From: Yoonia sp.
GTDB lineage: Bacteria; Pseudomonadota; Alphaproteobacteria; Rhodobacterales; Rhodobacteraceae
Assembly (NCBI GenBank): GCA_023955335.1
Contig: JAGSGF010000014.1
Coordinates: 1-64,000 of the forward strand
Direction: 5' to 3'
Length of the DNA: 64,000 nucleotides
The notes beneath the pieces were generated by a model. The model ran no database searches. It worked only from the letters and a program-made list of their open reading frames with translations, and was not told the DNA's origin. Below, piece after piece: positions 46,349-57,362 of the stretch. The first letter of the stretch is position 1, and each line of letters opens with the position of its first letter. The position numbers and the translations under genes are program-made.

Positions 46349-46831
46349 ATGTCGGATTTCGCGTTCTATGAAATCGCGGTTGGCAGTGGCGTGATCGCAC
46401 TGTCACCTATGCCGGGTCGCAATGGCGACTTTGGGCGCGATTTGCGTGCCATCATTGCATGGCGACCTGATCTTGTTGTCAGCTTGGTTGAACAGGCCGA
46501 GTTGGATGCGAAGGGTGCCGGTGGTTTGAGCGCTGCACTTGCGCAGGCCCGTGTGGATTGGGTTCATTTGCCAATGGTGGATTTTGGAACGCCGTCTGCC
46601 GATGATGGCCGCGATTGGGATGATGCTATTGCGAACGCGGTGAAGCGTTTGTCCGAGGGCGCGCGCATTCTGGTTCATTGTCATGGGGGCTGCGGGCGCT
46701 CTGGCATGGCCGTGTTACGGATCATGATTGCAGCTGGAGAGAATGCCGATGCTGCCTTACACCGACTGCGGACCATTCGGCCTTGTGCCATCGAGACCGA
46801 CGCACAAATGCTCTGGGCGCGAAATCCGTAG
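46349..46831 (+). CDS. Dual-specificity/tyrosine phosphatase-like protein
   Basis: CX5R motif HCHGGCGRSG. Confidence 0.85.
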   Translation: MSDFAFYEIAVGSGVIALSPMPGRNGDFGRDLRAIIAWRPDLVVSLVEQAELDAKGAGGLSAALAQARVDWVHLPMVDFGTPSADDGRDWDDAIANAVKRLSEGARILVHCHGGCGRSGMAVLRIMIAAGENADAALHRLRTIRPCAIETDAQMLWARNP

Positions 46832-46852
46832 GATGGGTTTTAACCCATCTGC

Positions 46853-47887
46853 CTAGTTTTTCTTGCGGGACTTGGCTGCTTTGACGATTTTACCAAACTT
46901 GCGACCGCGTGAATGCGCCTGCGCGATGGTTTCTGTGGCTTGGGCATCTTCGCGCACAAGCTTTTGAAATCGCTTGAGCCGTTCTGGGTCGATATCCCCT
47001 GCAGCAATGCCAGCCTGAATAGCACATCCTGGTTCGCTGATATGCTCGCAATTGCGAAACCGGCAATTGCCTTCGACCTCAGAAATTTCGGGGAATGTCG
47101 CGGCAATTCCTGCAGCAACATCGGCTACACCAAGGCCACGCATACCGGGCGTATCAATCAGCCAGCCACCTGTTGGCAGATGGTGTAACGATCGCTTTGT
47201 TGTGGTGTGCCGCCCGCGCGCGTCATCTTCGCGGATGCCTTGGGTCGCCGCATTGTCGCCTGTCAACGCATTGGCGAGCGTGGTTTTGCCCACACCCGAT
47301 GATCCGGCAAGCGCGACAGTTTGGCCGTTCCCGATCCATGGGGCCAGCACGCCTGCGACATCGCCATGCAGCGCATCAAGCGTGACAACGGATAAATTGC
47401 GGCCCAATGCTTGGGCTTGGACCTTATAGTCATCGGGGTCGTCTGTCTGATCGGCTTTCGTCAGTATAATGACTGGCGTGATCTCTGCATCATGCGCAAG
47501 CGCAAGGTACCGCTCTAATCGGGCCACGTTAAAATCTGCATTGCAGGATGTGGTGATAAACAGCGTATCAATGTTGGCCGCGATTAACTGGCGTTCGCCG
47601 TAATGGTAGTCAGACCCACGTTGCAGCGTGCTTTGGCGGTCCAAGCGGCGGATCATGCGGGCCGCATCAGGGTCGCACAGGACCCAATCGCCAACGGCAA
47701 TTTCACCCGACGACATACCTGGATCAAGCGTTAGGCTGATCGGGCCTGTTTCGGTCAGGGCTGCAATCTGGGTCCGGTGCACGGCGCTGACACGCGCTGG
47801 CGTCGCGGTCTCAATTTCGTCGGTCTCAAGCTGGGATGTATAGAACGCGGACCAGCCAAGGTCTGCTTTGGTCACTTCAGATGTCAT
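46853..47887 (-). CDS. rsgA: Ribosome small-subunit-dependent GTPase A
   Basis: Circularly permuted GTPase: TKADQTDD, GSSGVGKTTLANALTG, DTPGMRGLG; C-terminal zinc motif CRFRNCEHISEPGC. Confidence 0.93.
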   Translation of the reverse strand: MTSEVTKADLGWSAFYTSQLETDEIETATPARVSAVHRTQIAALTETGPISLTLDPGMSSGEIAVGDWVLCDPDAARMIRRLDRQSTLQRGSDYHYGERQLIAANIDTLFITTSCNADFNVARLERYLALAHDAEITPVIILTKADQTDDPDDYKVQAQALGRNLSVVTLDALHGDVAGVLAPWIGNGQTVALAGSSGVGKTTLANALTGDNAATQGIREDDARGRHTTTKRSLHHLPTGGWLIDTPGMRGLGVADVAAGIAATFPEISEVEGNCRFRNCEHISEPGCAIQAGIAAGDIDPERLKRFQKLVREDAQATETIAQAHSRGRKFGKIVKAAKSRKKN

Positions 47888-48035
47888 TATGATGCCCTCG
47901 CGTGGGGATACGTTTTGCCACCAAAAAAGCGGCCCAAAAACGGCGATCTGAGCAGGGCCAGAATTAGCGCGCGCCTGCCAGAAGGTGTGTGATTGCAGAC
48001 ATTATCAACCCTCCAGTGGCTGGGCGCGAATCAGG

Positions 48036-48131
48036 TGAGAGGCTGGACATCGACCCAAGTGGGGCTCGTTGTGGCTGCTTCCTTCCGGACCTGACCAAGT
48101 TGGCGAGGCACTCGCCCGCGCCAACCTCTCA
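48036..48131 (-). ncRNA. ffs: SRP RNA (4.5S / small bacterial type)
   Basis: Minus strand GGTCAGGTCCGGAAGGAAGCAGCC with terminal stem GAGAGGTTGG.../...CCAGCCTCTC. Confidence 0.92.
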
Positions 48132-48169
48132 ACGTTCATATAGGCCGATGTGCGATGCGGTGCAAGGGA

Positions 48170-49966
48170 TCACATCTGCAGCCGAAATTCAGCGAATCCA
48201 TCGACTTTACGACCGGTCGGAGAGGTTTTGTCTTGCCCGCTCGGCGCAGTTGCATGTGGTGCGGTCACAAACAGGGCGCTTGTGTCTGGCAACGGTGCGA
48301 AGCTCCAATTGCTATTGGGTGCTTCCCGCAATTCGCCACAATTACGCAAACTTTCGATCAGGATGTCGCGCGTACCATTCGCTGTAACGTGCAGAATGTC
48401 TTGCCGTGGGGCGGCAAAGAAACCGCCACCTCCATTTGCCCGATAGCTGTTCGTTGCAACAACGAAAGAATCGTCTGCCAAAACTGGCTTTCCATTAAGA
48501 CAAAGGTCGCTGACCCGATCTGTGTCGCGCCCGATATCGATTGAATATGTTAGTCCAAATATTACATCAAAATCATATGGCGCGACACCGACACGGAATA
48601 ACTCTTGATTTGCCATCCCGCGTTTCAATGTCTGAAACAGTCGGGCCGATTGATTGAGCCAAGCAAGGATCTGCGCCCCAGTGCGGCGAATGACATAAAG
48701 GCGGTTGGAAAACGGATAGATCGCAGCGGCGTCGCGCAGGGTTAGGGGGCCAGGTTTGATATCGATGTAGTGTCCAGGTCCGCCCCGCCCGCCGGCACGA
48801 AATGGTGCTGCGGCAGATAGAATTGGCAGGTCTTCCCACTCTGATCCCTTTGCCAGCTTTGTGGCTTGATCAAATTGAGCCTGGGCCAAAATCTGCAGAG
48901 ACAAGTTCGGCGCTACAGTCGCAAAATGACTGTTAATCGGAACTTCAGTGGCCGCAAATGGTTGCCGGATGTAGTTTAGCGTTTTGGTATGTGCGGGCAT
49001 GACGTCTTTGATCATGCGGTCTTGCAGATCCGTTGTCGCTGCATCCGGATCCGCGCGGGCAAGGTCAACGCGCGAGGCGCCGATCGTGAGGCTGCCTTCG
49101 GACCACGTTATGTCCAACGATACGACCCCAAGATGAGACCCGTAAAATCCGGCCATCACCGCCGGTTTACCATGCAGTTTGCCGATTGAGGGATCAATGT
49201 TGACGCTGGCTTGATCACGATTATTGGGGAACAGGTCATGCGTATGCCCCGTCAGGACGGCGTCGATCCCGTCAATCGCGGCCAGTGGCACTGCGGCGTT
49301 TTCCATGCCCTTGGACCAATGATCTGCACCGATACCCGCGTGGCACAGCGCAACAATGACATCCGCACCCTGCGCCTTCATGCGGGCCACCATGGTTTGC
49401 GCGGTTTGCACAATATCGGTCGCAACGATTTTGCCGTCTAAAATGGTTTTGTCCCAGCTTACAAATTGCGGTGTCACGAGCCCAAGAACGCCAAGATTTA
49501 TCGGGCGGGATACGCCATCACTGCACAGCACATCGCGTCGGATGATGGTGTAGGGCGGGTGAAATTCGCTGCCATCAGCGTAGGTTACGTTGGCGCAAAC
49601 GACATCAAAGGGTGCGGATTTTAGCGCCTTGGATAGAAATTCTAAGCCATAATTAAATTCATGATTTCCTAAACAAACGGCATCATAACATAATGTCGAC
49701 ATCGCTGCGATCATTGGGTGTGGTTCGTCATCAAGGTTGTGGGCCGCGATGTAGTCGGCCAAGGGATTTCCTTGCAAGAAGTCCCCATTGTCAAAAAGAA
49801 ACGTGCCAGTTGGATTTTCTGCCCGGATGGCTTCAATTTTCGCGGCCAGTGGGATCAATCCGTTTCCCAGTGTCGGGTGGTCAGCAAAGTAGTCGTAGCC
49901 CAACAGCTGCATGTGCAAATCTGTTGTCTCAAGGATGCGAATCGTCGCCTGCGGCTCGTTTTGCAT
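48170..49966 (-). CDS. 2',3'-cyclic-nucleotide 2'-phosphodiesterase/3'-nucleotidase (CpdB-like)
   Basis: RILETTDLHMQLLGYDY; FDNGDFLQGNPLADY; CLGNHEFNYGLEFL; VLTGHTHD. Confidence 0.93.
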   Translation of the reverse strand: MQNEPQATIRILETTDLHMQLLGYDYFADHPTLGNGLIPLAAKIEAIRAENPTGTFLFDNGDFLQGNPLADYIAAHNLDDEPHPMIAAMSTLCYDAVCLGNHEFNYGLEFLSKALKSAPFDVVCANVTYADGSEFHPPYTIIRRDVLCSDGVSRPINLGVLGLVTPQFVSWDKTILDGKIVATDIVQTAQTMVARMKAQGADVIVALCHAGIGADHWSKGMENAAVPLAAIDGIDAVLTGHTHDLFPNNRDQASVNIDPSIGKLHGKPAVMAGFYGSHLGVVSLDITWSEGSLTIGASRVDLARADPDAATTDLQDRMIKDVMPAHTKTLNYIRQPFAATEVPINSHFATVAPNLSLQILAQAQFDQATKLAKGSEWEDLPILSAAAPFRAGGRGGPGHYIDIKPGPLTLRDAAAIYPFSNRLYVIRRTGAQILAWLNQSARLFQTLKRGMANQELFRVGVAPYDFDVIFGLTYSIDIGRDTDRVSDLCLNGKPVLADDSFVVATNSYRANGGGGFFAAPRQDILHVTANGTRDILIESLRNCGELREAPNSNWSFAPLPDTSALFVTAPHATAPSGQDKTSPTGRKVDGFAEFRLQM

Positions 49967-50096
49967 TACAAATAGATCACTCTAATGAGGTGCCGATATT
50001 GGCACAAAATGCAACTTAAAGATGTTATTTCGAAATAGCCACGGCGCGGGGAACAATCGTTTGAAAAAGTTACATTAAAGTGGCATTGACGACAGA

Positions 50097-51056
50097 ATGA
50101 AAAATGCAGAAAAAGTGACATTTGGTGGTTCCGGTCTTGATCGGGCTGCGCATCTGCGCGTGCACGCAAACAAACTGTCGGAACGGCAAGACGCACGCGC
50201 GATCTTATTGTGGCGCGGCAAAATCCTGATGACTGGCGACGACCAATTGTGCCGCTTGCCACTAACCGCTGCGATTTTAGATGGCGCATCGGCAGAATTG
50301 ATCTTTTTGGGCCTTGAAGACGAGAGCCCGCTTTTCGCCGCAGATTTATCCGCGTGGGTACCTGATGGGTTTGATGCCTCCGTTGGGTTTTCGTTTTTCG
50401 ATGACACGCGACAGGAGCATCCTGCTGCACCTGATGCTGGTTTTGCAGATATTCGTGCCGTGATGACGCGCCTGTCTCCTCGCGATGCTGAACTGGCCGC
50501 GACGGCCAAAGCCGTGATGGAATGGCACCGGAGTCACCGGTTTTGCGCACGCTGTGGCGCCGAAAGCACCGCCACAATGGCGGGATGGCAGCGCGACTGT
50601 GTGGCCTGCGGATCGCATCATTTCCCACGCACAGACCCTGTTGTTATCATGCTGATAACGCATGGAAATAATGTGTTGTTGGGACGTTCTCCTCATTGGC
50701 CAGAGGGGATGTATTCGCTGCTTGCTGGCTTCGTTGAACCGGGCGAAACAATGGAAGCAGCCGTGCGCCGCGAAGTTTTCGAAGAGTCCGGCGTGCGCGT
50801 TGGTGTCGTGCGTTATTTGGCCAGCCAACCTTGGCCATTCCCTGCATCATTGATGTTTGGATGTGCGGGCGAAGCGCTGGATAGCAAAATCACAATCGAC
50901 CCGTCAGAGATCGAAGATGCGCTTTGGGTCAGCCGAGAAGACATGACACTTGTTTTTGCGGGGCAACACCCAAAGATAAATCCGACCCGAAAGGGCGCAA
51001 TCGCACATTTTTTACTGGAAAATTGGCTGGCAGACCGCTTGGATCGAGCCAAATAA
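50097..51056 (+). CDS. nudC: NAD+ diphosphatase (NudC-like Nudix)
   Basis: Zn ribbon CARCGAES..CVACGSHHFPR; Nudix box GFVEPGETMEAAVRREVFEESGV. Confidence 0.93.
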   Translation: MKNAEKVTFGGSGLDRAAHLRVHANKLSERQDARAILLWRGKILMTGDDQLCRLPLTAAILDGASAELIFLGLEDESPLFAADLSAWVPDGFDASVGFSFFDDTRQEHPAAPDAGFADIRAVMTRLSPRDAELAATAKAVMEWHRSHRFCARCGAESTATMAGWQRDCVACGSHHFPRTDPVVIMLITHGNNVLLGRSPHWPEGMYSLLAGFVEPGETMEAAVRREVFEESGVRVGVVRYLASQPWPFPASLMFGCAGEALDSKITIDPSEIEDALWVSREDMTLVFAGQHPKINPTRKGAIAHFLLENWLADRLDRAK

Positions 51057-51099
51057 TAATAACCAGCCACGCGATGCCGTGGCGATTGAAGGCACGATA

Positions 51100-51567
51100 A
51101 TGAAATTTAGTACCCGCGAAGATATTGAAGCCCCAATTGACTACGTGTTCTCGCGGATCACCGATTTTCAGGGTTTCGAACGCCAAGCCTTGCGACGTGG
51201 GGCAGATGTTCAGCGAGTTGATAATGCGGGTGTTCCTGCCGAAGGGTCGGCGTGGGATGTGGCGTTCAAATTTCGTGGCAAAGATCGCAAGTTAAATGCG
51301 ATGATCACACGCCTTGATGCGCCGACTGAGCTCCGTATTGATACGGCTGGCAACGGGATTGATGGTGTTACTTACGTCGAGTTGGTGCCTCTTTCTCGTA
51401 ATCGGACGCGAATTGCAGTGTCTTTGGAATTGGCGCCCAAAAGCCTGTCTGCACGGCTTTTGCTGCAATCACTAAAGCTTGCTAAAAATAACCTGACCCG
51501 CCGTTTTAAGATGCGTGTGACCGAATTTGCCGAAGATGTCGAAGACTCATACCGCAAACGTGCCTAG
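51100..51567 (+). CDS. SRPBCC-family protein
   Basis: FSTREDIEAPIDYVFSRITDF START-like N-terminus. Confidence 0.75.
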   Translation: MKFSTREDIEAPIDYVFSRITDFQGFERQALRRGADVQRVDNAGVPAEGSAWDVAFKFRGKDRKLNAMITRLDAPTELRIDTAGNGIDGVTYVELVPLSRNRTRIAVSLELAPKSLSARLLLQSLKLAKNNLTRRFKMRVTEFAEDVEDSYRKRA

Positions 51568-52403
51568 CGTTCGTGACGCCGTGCCGCAGCTGGATAAACA
51601 CCCATCAAGTGCAAGTGATCCGTGAAATAGGACAGTTCTTCGAGCGCGAGTTGGACGTTCCGATCATCCGGGTGCCCTTCGATTTCAGCATAAAACTGTG
51701 TCGCCCGAAAACTGCCACCGACCATATAACTTTCTAGCTTGGTCATGTTGACCCCATTGGTCGCAAATCCACCCATCGCTTTGTAAAGTGCCGCAGGAAT
51801 GTTGCGCACCCGAAAGACAAAGCTGGTCATCATGCCATGTTTGCCGCGCTTTTTGTAATCAGGCTCGCGGGCCATGACCAAAAAGCGGGTTGTGTTATTG
51901 TCTGCGTCTTCAATGTGCCGCGCAATTACGTTGAGCCCATAGATGTCAGCCGCCAATTCCGATGCAAGTGCTCCGACGGTCAAATCATCGCCTTCGGAAA
52001 CTTCACGTGCAGCGCGGGCATTGTCTGACGTGGCGCGTCCTGTGATCAGGTTTTCGCGCAGAAATCCGGCACATTGTGGTAAGATAACAGGGTGGCCATA
52101 GGCCGTCTTAATGGAGGCCAGTTGTGCACCGGGTTTTACCAAAAGGTTGACGTGCACCCGCACGAAAACCTCGTCCACGATATGTAAACCACTTTCCGGT
52201 AACAGCGAATGCACATCGGCCACGCGCCCATAAGTGGAGTTTTCGACAGCAATCATTCCCAGATCAGCATTTCCTTTGCGCACAGATTCGATGGCGTCAT
52301 CGAAAGTTTCGCAGGGCAGGGGCGAAAAATCAGGTCGCGCTTCGGCGCAAGCTTGGTGGCCGTAGGCGCCTAATTCGCCTTGAAATGCGATATTTGATGA
52401 CAT
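51564..52403 (-). CDS. pheA: Prephenate dehydratase
   Basis: IAFQGELGAYGHQACAEA; ENSTYGRVADVHSLL; ACT domain with NMTKLESYMVGG. Confidence 0.94.
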   Translation of the reverse strand: MSSNIAFQGELGAYGHQACAEARPDFSPLPCETFDDAIESVRKGNADLGMIAVENSTYGRVADVHSLLPESGLHIVDEVFVRVHVNLLVKPGAQLASIKTAYGHPVILPQCAGFLRENLITGRATSDNARAAREVSEGDDLTVGALASELAADIYGLNVIARHIEDADNNTTRFLVMAREPDYKKRGKHGMMTSFVFRVRNIPAALYKAMGGFATNGVNMTKLESYMVGGSFRATQFYAEIEGHPDDRNVQLALEELSYFTDHLHLMGVYPAAARRHER

Positions 52404-52524
52404 CTGGGGGACACTTCCTGTGTAAAGTCGAAAAAATGGGCAATTGGTCGCGGCACTATACCTTGCATAAAGAGGTGTGAAGCGGATAGATAACCGCAAA
52501 ACTGCGAACGGAATGGAACGCGAC

Positions 52525-53046
52525 ATGTTCGACACAATGACGATGACGAAAGTAATGGGCGGCGCTTGTGGTGCTTTATTGGTGTTTCTTCTCGGAGGCT
52601 GGGCCTCTGAGACGATTTATCATGGCGGCGCAGGCGGCCATGGCGACGAAGTGCAAGGCTACAAAATCGAAGTCGCTGAAGCTGAAGGCGATTCGGCTGA
52701 GCCAGAAGAAGAAATCGACTTTGCCGTTGTGATGGCATCCGCCAGCGCGTCAGACGGTGAAGGCCTGTGGCGCAACTGTCGGTCTTGCCACGCGCTTGAC
52801 GCTGGCAACAACGGGGTAGGTCCATCGCTTTACGGCGTTGTAAATCGCGCTGTTGGCGAAGAACCCGGGTTTTCTTATTCCGGCTCTTTGAAGGCTGTCG
52901 CCGACGTTTGGACACCAGAAAACCTGCAAGCGTTCTTGGAAAATCCCAAAGGCTACGCACCGGGCACCGCGATGGGCTACAACGGGATGCGCAAAGTTGA
53001 AGATCGCGCCAATCTGATTGCATACCTTGATAGCTTGGGCGGTTAA
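52525..53046 (+). CDS. Membrane-anchored c-type cytochrome
   Basis: CRSCH heme motif, N-terminal TM anchor, GTAMGYNGM distal ligand region. Confidence 0.9.
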   Translation: MFDTMTMTKVMGGACGALLVFLLGGWASETIYHGGAGGHGDEVQGYKIEVAEAEGDSAEPEEEIDFAVVMASASASDGEGLWRNCRSCHALDAGNNGVGPSLYGVVNRAVGEEPGFSYSGSLKAVADVWTPENLQAFLENPKGYAPGTAMGYNGMRKVEDRANLIAYLDSLGG

Positions 53047-53069
53047 GTCTGTCACATTTTTGAATTTTG

Positions 53070-53100
53070 GGCCGCCTCAAGCAATTGGGGCGGCCTTTTT
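53070..53100 (+). terminator. Rho-independent terminator after the cytochrome c gene
   Basis: ggccgcctc..ggggcggcc stem followed by TTTTT. Confidence 0.85.
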
Positions 53101-53234
53101 CATGCGTGTTGCCGGGGTCACCGCGTGCTGCGTTCACGCGGCGATCACGCAATCTCAACTTGAATGTTTGCCAATCTGGCCGTTAGCTTCATGTAAGTGT
53201 AACAAGACCGTGTCCGCCACCTTGGGAGAGAACC

Positions 53235-55151
53235 ATGCAATCACGTCAAAATACCCGCGTAGCTGCCAAATCCGACACTGCGTCGACACGGCTGATCCTT
53301 ACGGGGTCCGCGATTTTGTTGGGCGCTGTTGTCTGGGCAGGGCAGGCGCGATCCGATGGGCATGATCCGGTGACAGTCAGCCACGGCTATTCCAACTTTG
53401 ACGAACTGATGTATCCCGCAGATTTTCCGCATTTCAATTATGTGAACCCAGACGCCCCAAAGGGTGGTGAGATTTCGCAGTGGTCCCAAGGCACGTTCGA
53501 CAGCTTTAACATGTCCACGCGCAAGGGCACGCCTGCTGCATTGGCCACCATCGGATACGAAGCTATACTGGTGGGGACGGCTGACGATCCCTACGGCAGC
53601 TACTGCTATTTGTGCACAACAATGGAATACCCCGAAAGCCGCGATTGGGTTATCTTTAACCTGCGCGACGATGTGACGTTTTCAGATGGCACGGGGATGA
53701 CTGCCGAGGATCTCGCGTTCAGCTTTAATCTATCTCTTGAACAGGGCATCACCGAATACCGCGAAGTCTATTCCCGGTTTCTCAAAAGCGTTGAGGTTCT
53801 GGGCCCCTATAAGATCAAATTCAGCTTTACCGAAGATGCGCCGCGCCGCGACGTGGTCAATTGGGTTGGCGGGACATCGGCGTTCTCCAAAGCATGGTGG
53901 GAAGAAACCGGCACCCGACTTGATGAATCGTCCGATGCGCCGTTCTTGGCCACTGGCCCGTATCTGTTGGATAGCGTCGATATCGGCCGTCAAATCGTGT
54001 ACCGCAAAGATCCAAACTGGTGGGGCGTTGACCAACCTGCCAACATTGGCCGCAACAATTTTGAAACCATCCGCGTTGAATACTTCGCTGACAGTTCTGC
54101 TGCATTTGAAGGGTTCAAATCGGGGGCCTACACGTTCCGTGTTGAAAACAGTTCCAAACAATGGGCGACGGGGTATGAATTTCCAGCAGTGGAAAAAGGC
54201 TGGGTGAAGGTCACGGAATTGCCCGACGGATCCATTGGTTCTGCGCAGGCGTTTGTCTACAATCTTGACCGCCCCCAGTGGCAAGACCCCCGTGTCCGCG
54301 AAGCGGTCGGCCTGATGTTCAACTTTGAATGGTCAAACGAGTCGCTGTTTTACGGGCTTTATGCGCGGGTAAATTCGTTCTGGCAGAATTCTGACCTTGA
54401 AGCCAAAGGCACCCCTTCCGAGGGGGAATTGGCCATTTTGCAGCCACTGGTTGACGAAGGGTTGCTGCCCGCGTCGATGCTGACAAGTGAAGTCGCGATG
54501 GCGCCGCCATCTGCAACATCCCAGCGCCCATTGGACCGCGGGAATTTGCGTCGCGCCACTGCTTTGCTTGATGATGCAGGTTGGGCCGCAGGCGCTGACG
54601 GTATCCGGCGCAAGGACGGGCAAACGCTGGACGCTGTGTTCTTGCAGTATTCTCCGCAATTTGACCGGATCGTGAACCCGATGATCGAGAACCTGAAACG
54701 GCTTGGCGTGAATGCCGTATTGGACCGCGTTGACACGTCGCAATATATTGAACGCCGCCGGTCTGGTGATTTTGACGTGGTCAACCACACGCTGACCCAA
54801 GGGTTTGAGCCGGGTCAACAGCTGCGCCAATGGTTTGGCTCCGAGGCCGCTGATGACAGTTCGCGCAACATCATGCGCTTGCGGTCGCCCGCTGTGGACC
54901 GGATGATTGACGCCGTCGTGGCAGCCGAAGGATTGGACAACATCCAAACCGCATCAAAAGCGTTGGACCGCGTGTTGCGCGCCGAAGGGTTCTGGATCCC
55001 GCAGTGGTTCAAAGATGTGCACACGGTCGCCTATTACGACCAGTATCGGCACCCCGATGCACTGCCGCCGTTTGCATTAGGCGAGCTGGATTTCTGGTGG
55101 TATGACGCCGATGCGGCTGCGGCGTTGAAAGACGCTGGCGCGTTCCAATAG
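53235..55151 (+). CDS. yejA: Extracellular solute-binding protein, YejA-like
   Basis: [30 protein letters not shown] family 5; next to yejBEF. Confidence 0.88.
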   Translation: MQSRQNTRVAAKSDTASTRLILTGSAILLGAVVWAGQARSDGHDPVTVSHGYSNFDELMYPADFPHFNYVNPDAPKGGEISQWSQGTFDSFNMSTRKGTPAALATIGYEAILVGTADDPYGSYCYLCTTMEYPESRDWVIFNLRDDVTFSDGTGMTAEDLAFSFNLSLEQGITEYREVYSRFLKSVEVLGPYKIKFSFTEDAPRRDVVNWVGGTSAFSKAWWEETGTRLDESSDAPFLATGPYLLDSVDIGRQIVYRKDPNWWGVDQPANIGRNNFETIRVEYFADSSAAFEGFKSGAYTFRVENSSKQWATGYEFPAVEKGWVKVTELPDGSIGSAQAFVYNLDRPQWQDPRVREAVGLMFNFEWSNESLFYGLYARVNSFWQNSDLEAKGTPSEGELAILQPLVDEGLLPASMLTSEVAMAPPSATSQRPLDRGNLRRATALLDDAGWAAGADGIRRKDGQTLDAVFLQYSPQFDRIVNPMIENLKRLGVNAVLDRVDTSQYIERRRSGDFDVVNHTLTQGFEPGQQLRQWFGSEAADDSSRNIMRLRSPAVDRMIDAVVAAEGLDNIQTASKALDRVLRAEGFWIPQWFKDVHTVAYYDQYRHPDALPPFALGELDFWWYDADAAAALKDAGAFQ

Positions 55152-55176
55152 ACCGTTAGCAAGGACACCCCCCAAT

Positions 55177-56250
55177 ATGGGCGCTTATATCCTGCGCAGG
55201 CTGCTGCTTGTGATCCCGACTTTGCTTGGGATCATGATCCTTAATTTCGCACTGACACAGTTTGTGCCCGGTGGCCCGATTGAGCAGATCATCGCTCAGA
55301 TGGAAGGCGGCGGTGATGTGTTCGAAGGCATTTCTGGCGGTGGCAGCGAGATCGTCGAAGGCGCGAGCGATGACTATATCGGCGCGCGTGGTTTACCCGC
55401 CGAATTTATCGCCGAACTTGAAAAGGAATTTGGCTTTGATAAGCCACCGCTTGAGCGGTTCCTGACGATGATGTGGAACTACATTCGGTTCGATTTTGGC
55501 GAAAGCTATTTCCGGTCGATTTCTGTGGTTGATCTGATCCTTGAAAAGATGCCTGTGTCGATCACGCTTGGCCTGTGGTCCACGCTGATTGCCTATATGA
55601 TCTCGATCCCGCTGGGCATCAAAAAGGCGCTGCGCGACGGATCAAAGTTTGACACATGGACATCGGGTGCGATCATCGTCGGTTACGCTATTCCGGGGTT
55701 CTTGTTCGCGATCCTGTTGATTGTGCTTTTTGCGGGCGGTTCGTTCTGGCGGTTCTTCCCGCTGCGCGGTTTGACGTCTGATAATTGGTCAGAACTGTCG
55801 ATGATCGGCAAAGTTTTAGATTACTTCTGGCATATTACGCTACCTGTTCTGGCATCCACCATTTCCGCGTTTGCGACCCTTACGCTGCTGACTAAAAACA
55901 GCTTTCTCGACGAGATCAAAAAGCAATATGTCATGACCGCCAAGGCCAAGGGATTGACTGAAAACCGTGTGCTTTACGGGCACGTGTTCCGCAATGCGAT
56001 GCTGATCGTGATCTCTGGTTTCCCCGCGCTGTTCATCGGCGTGTTTTTCGGCGGTTCGCTGATTATTGAAACGCTGTTTAGCCTTGATGGGCTTGGCCGT
56101 CTTGGGTTCGAGGCCGCCGTGGCCCGTGATTATCCGGTCGTGTTTGGCACGCTGTTTGCGTTTTCCCTGATGGGGTTGGTTATTGGGATCATCACCGATT
56201 TGACGTACGTCTTTATCGACCCCCGCATTGATTTTGAGAGGCGTGGCTGA
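55177..56250 (+). CDS. yejB: ABC transporter permease YejB
   Basis: [34 protein letters not shown]. Confidence 0.9.
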   Translation: MGAYILRRLLLVIPTLLGIMILNFALTQFVPGGPIEQIIAQMEGGGDVFEGISGGGSEIVEGASDDYIGARGLPAEFIAELEKEFGFDKPPLERFLTMMWNYIRFDFGESYFRSISVVDLILEKMPVSITLGLWSTLIAYMISIPLGIKKALRDGSKFDTWTSGAIIVGYAIPGFLFAILLIVLFAGGSFWRFFPLRGLTSDNWSELSMIGKVLDYFWHITLPVLASTISAFATLTLLTKNSFLDEIKKQYVMTAKAKGLTENRVLYGHVFRNAMLIVISGFPALFIGVFFGGSLIIETLFSLDGLGRLGFEAAVARDYPVVFGTLFAFSLMGLVIGIITDLTYVFIDPRIDFERRG

Positions 56251-57362
56251 TGTTTAGATTGTCCCCGCTTAATCGCCGCCGCATGAGCAATTTCAAACGT
56301 AATCGCCGTGCCGTGTGGTCGTTCTGGATATTTGCAGTGTTGTTCGGCCTGTCGCTGTGTGCCGAATTCATCGCCAACGACAAGCCGATCCTTGTGTCGT
56401 ATCGCGGCGAATTGCGGATGCCGGTGATGTCGTTTTATTCGGAACAAGACTTTGGCGGGGATTTCCTGACGGAGGCCGGATATTCCGACCCCGAGGTCAA
56501 ATGCCTGATCGTCACGGGCGGGCTGGTCGACTGTTTCGACACCCCCGAAAGCCTGATCGAGGCCGTGGCTAACGATGTTGCGGTGCAAGTTGACGGCTTC
56601 AGTGCGGGTTGGATGCTGTGGCCCGTTATCCCCTATTCGTATAACACGATTGTCGATGTTGCAGGCGTGGCCCCCGCACCGCCGTCTGCCACCAATTGGT
56701 TGGGCACCGACGACACCAAGCGCGATGTCGTTGCCCGCGTGATCTATGGTTTCCGGTTGTCGATTGTGTTCGCGTTGATGGTTACCACTGGCGCGTCCCT
56801 GATCGGGATCGTCGCAGGGGCAGTGCAAGGGTACTTTGGCGGCTGGATTGATCTGGTGTTCCAGCGCTTCATCGAAATTTGGACAGGCATGCCGTCGTTG
56901 TATGTCATCATCATCGTGTTTGCGATTGTGGGGCGAAGTTTCTGGCTTTTGGTGTTCCTGACGATCTTGTTTGGTTGGCCATCCCTTGTCGGTGTTGTCC
57001 GTGCTGAATTTTTCCGTGCGCGAAATCTGGAATATGTTCGCGCGGCCAAGGCGCTGGGCGTGTCTGACCGTGTGATCATGTTCCGCCATATGTTGCCCAA
57101 TGCGATGGTGGCGACTGTCACGATGCTGCCGTTCCTGATCACAGGTGCGATCGGCGGGTTGGCGTCGCTTGATTTCTTGGGCTTCGGGTTGCCGTCGTCG
57201 GCCCCGTCATTGGGCGAGCTGACGTTACAAGCCAAACAGAACCTACAAGCCCCTTGGCTTGGGTTCACCGCCTTCTTTACCTTTGCGATCATGCTGTCGC
57301 TTTTGGTGTTTATATTTGAGGGCGTGCGCGATGCCTTTGATCCGCGAAAGACATTTTCATGA
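56250..57362 (+). CDS. yejE: ABC transporter permease YejE
   Basis: LNRRRMSNFKRNRRAVWSFWIF; NWLGTDDTKRDVVARVIYGFRLS. Confidence 0.9.
   Translation: MFRLSPLNRRRMSNFKRNRRAVWSFWIFAVLFGLSLCAEFIANDKPILVSYRGELRMPVMSFYSEQDFGGDFLTEAGYSDPEVKCLIVTGGLVDCFDTPESLIEAVANDVAVQVDGFSAGWMLWPVIPYSYNTIVDVAGVAPAPPSATNWLGTDDTKRDVVARVIYGFRLSIVFALMVTTGASLIGIVAGAVQGYFGGWIDLVFQRFIEIWTGMPSLYVIIIVFAIVGRSFWLLVFLTILFGWPSLVGVVRAEFFRARNLEYVRAAKALGVSDRVIMFRHMLPNAMVATVTMLPFLITGAIGGLASLDFLGFGLPSSAPSLGELTLQAKQNLQAPWLGFTAFFTFAIMLSLLVFIFEGVRDAFDPRKTFS

Noticed and set aside
56130-57089. 319-aa minus-strand ORF over yejE
   Set aside because: Shadow of the membrane-protein coding strand; no domain and biased composition.
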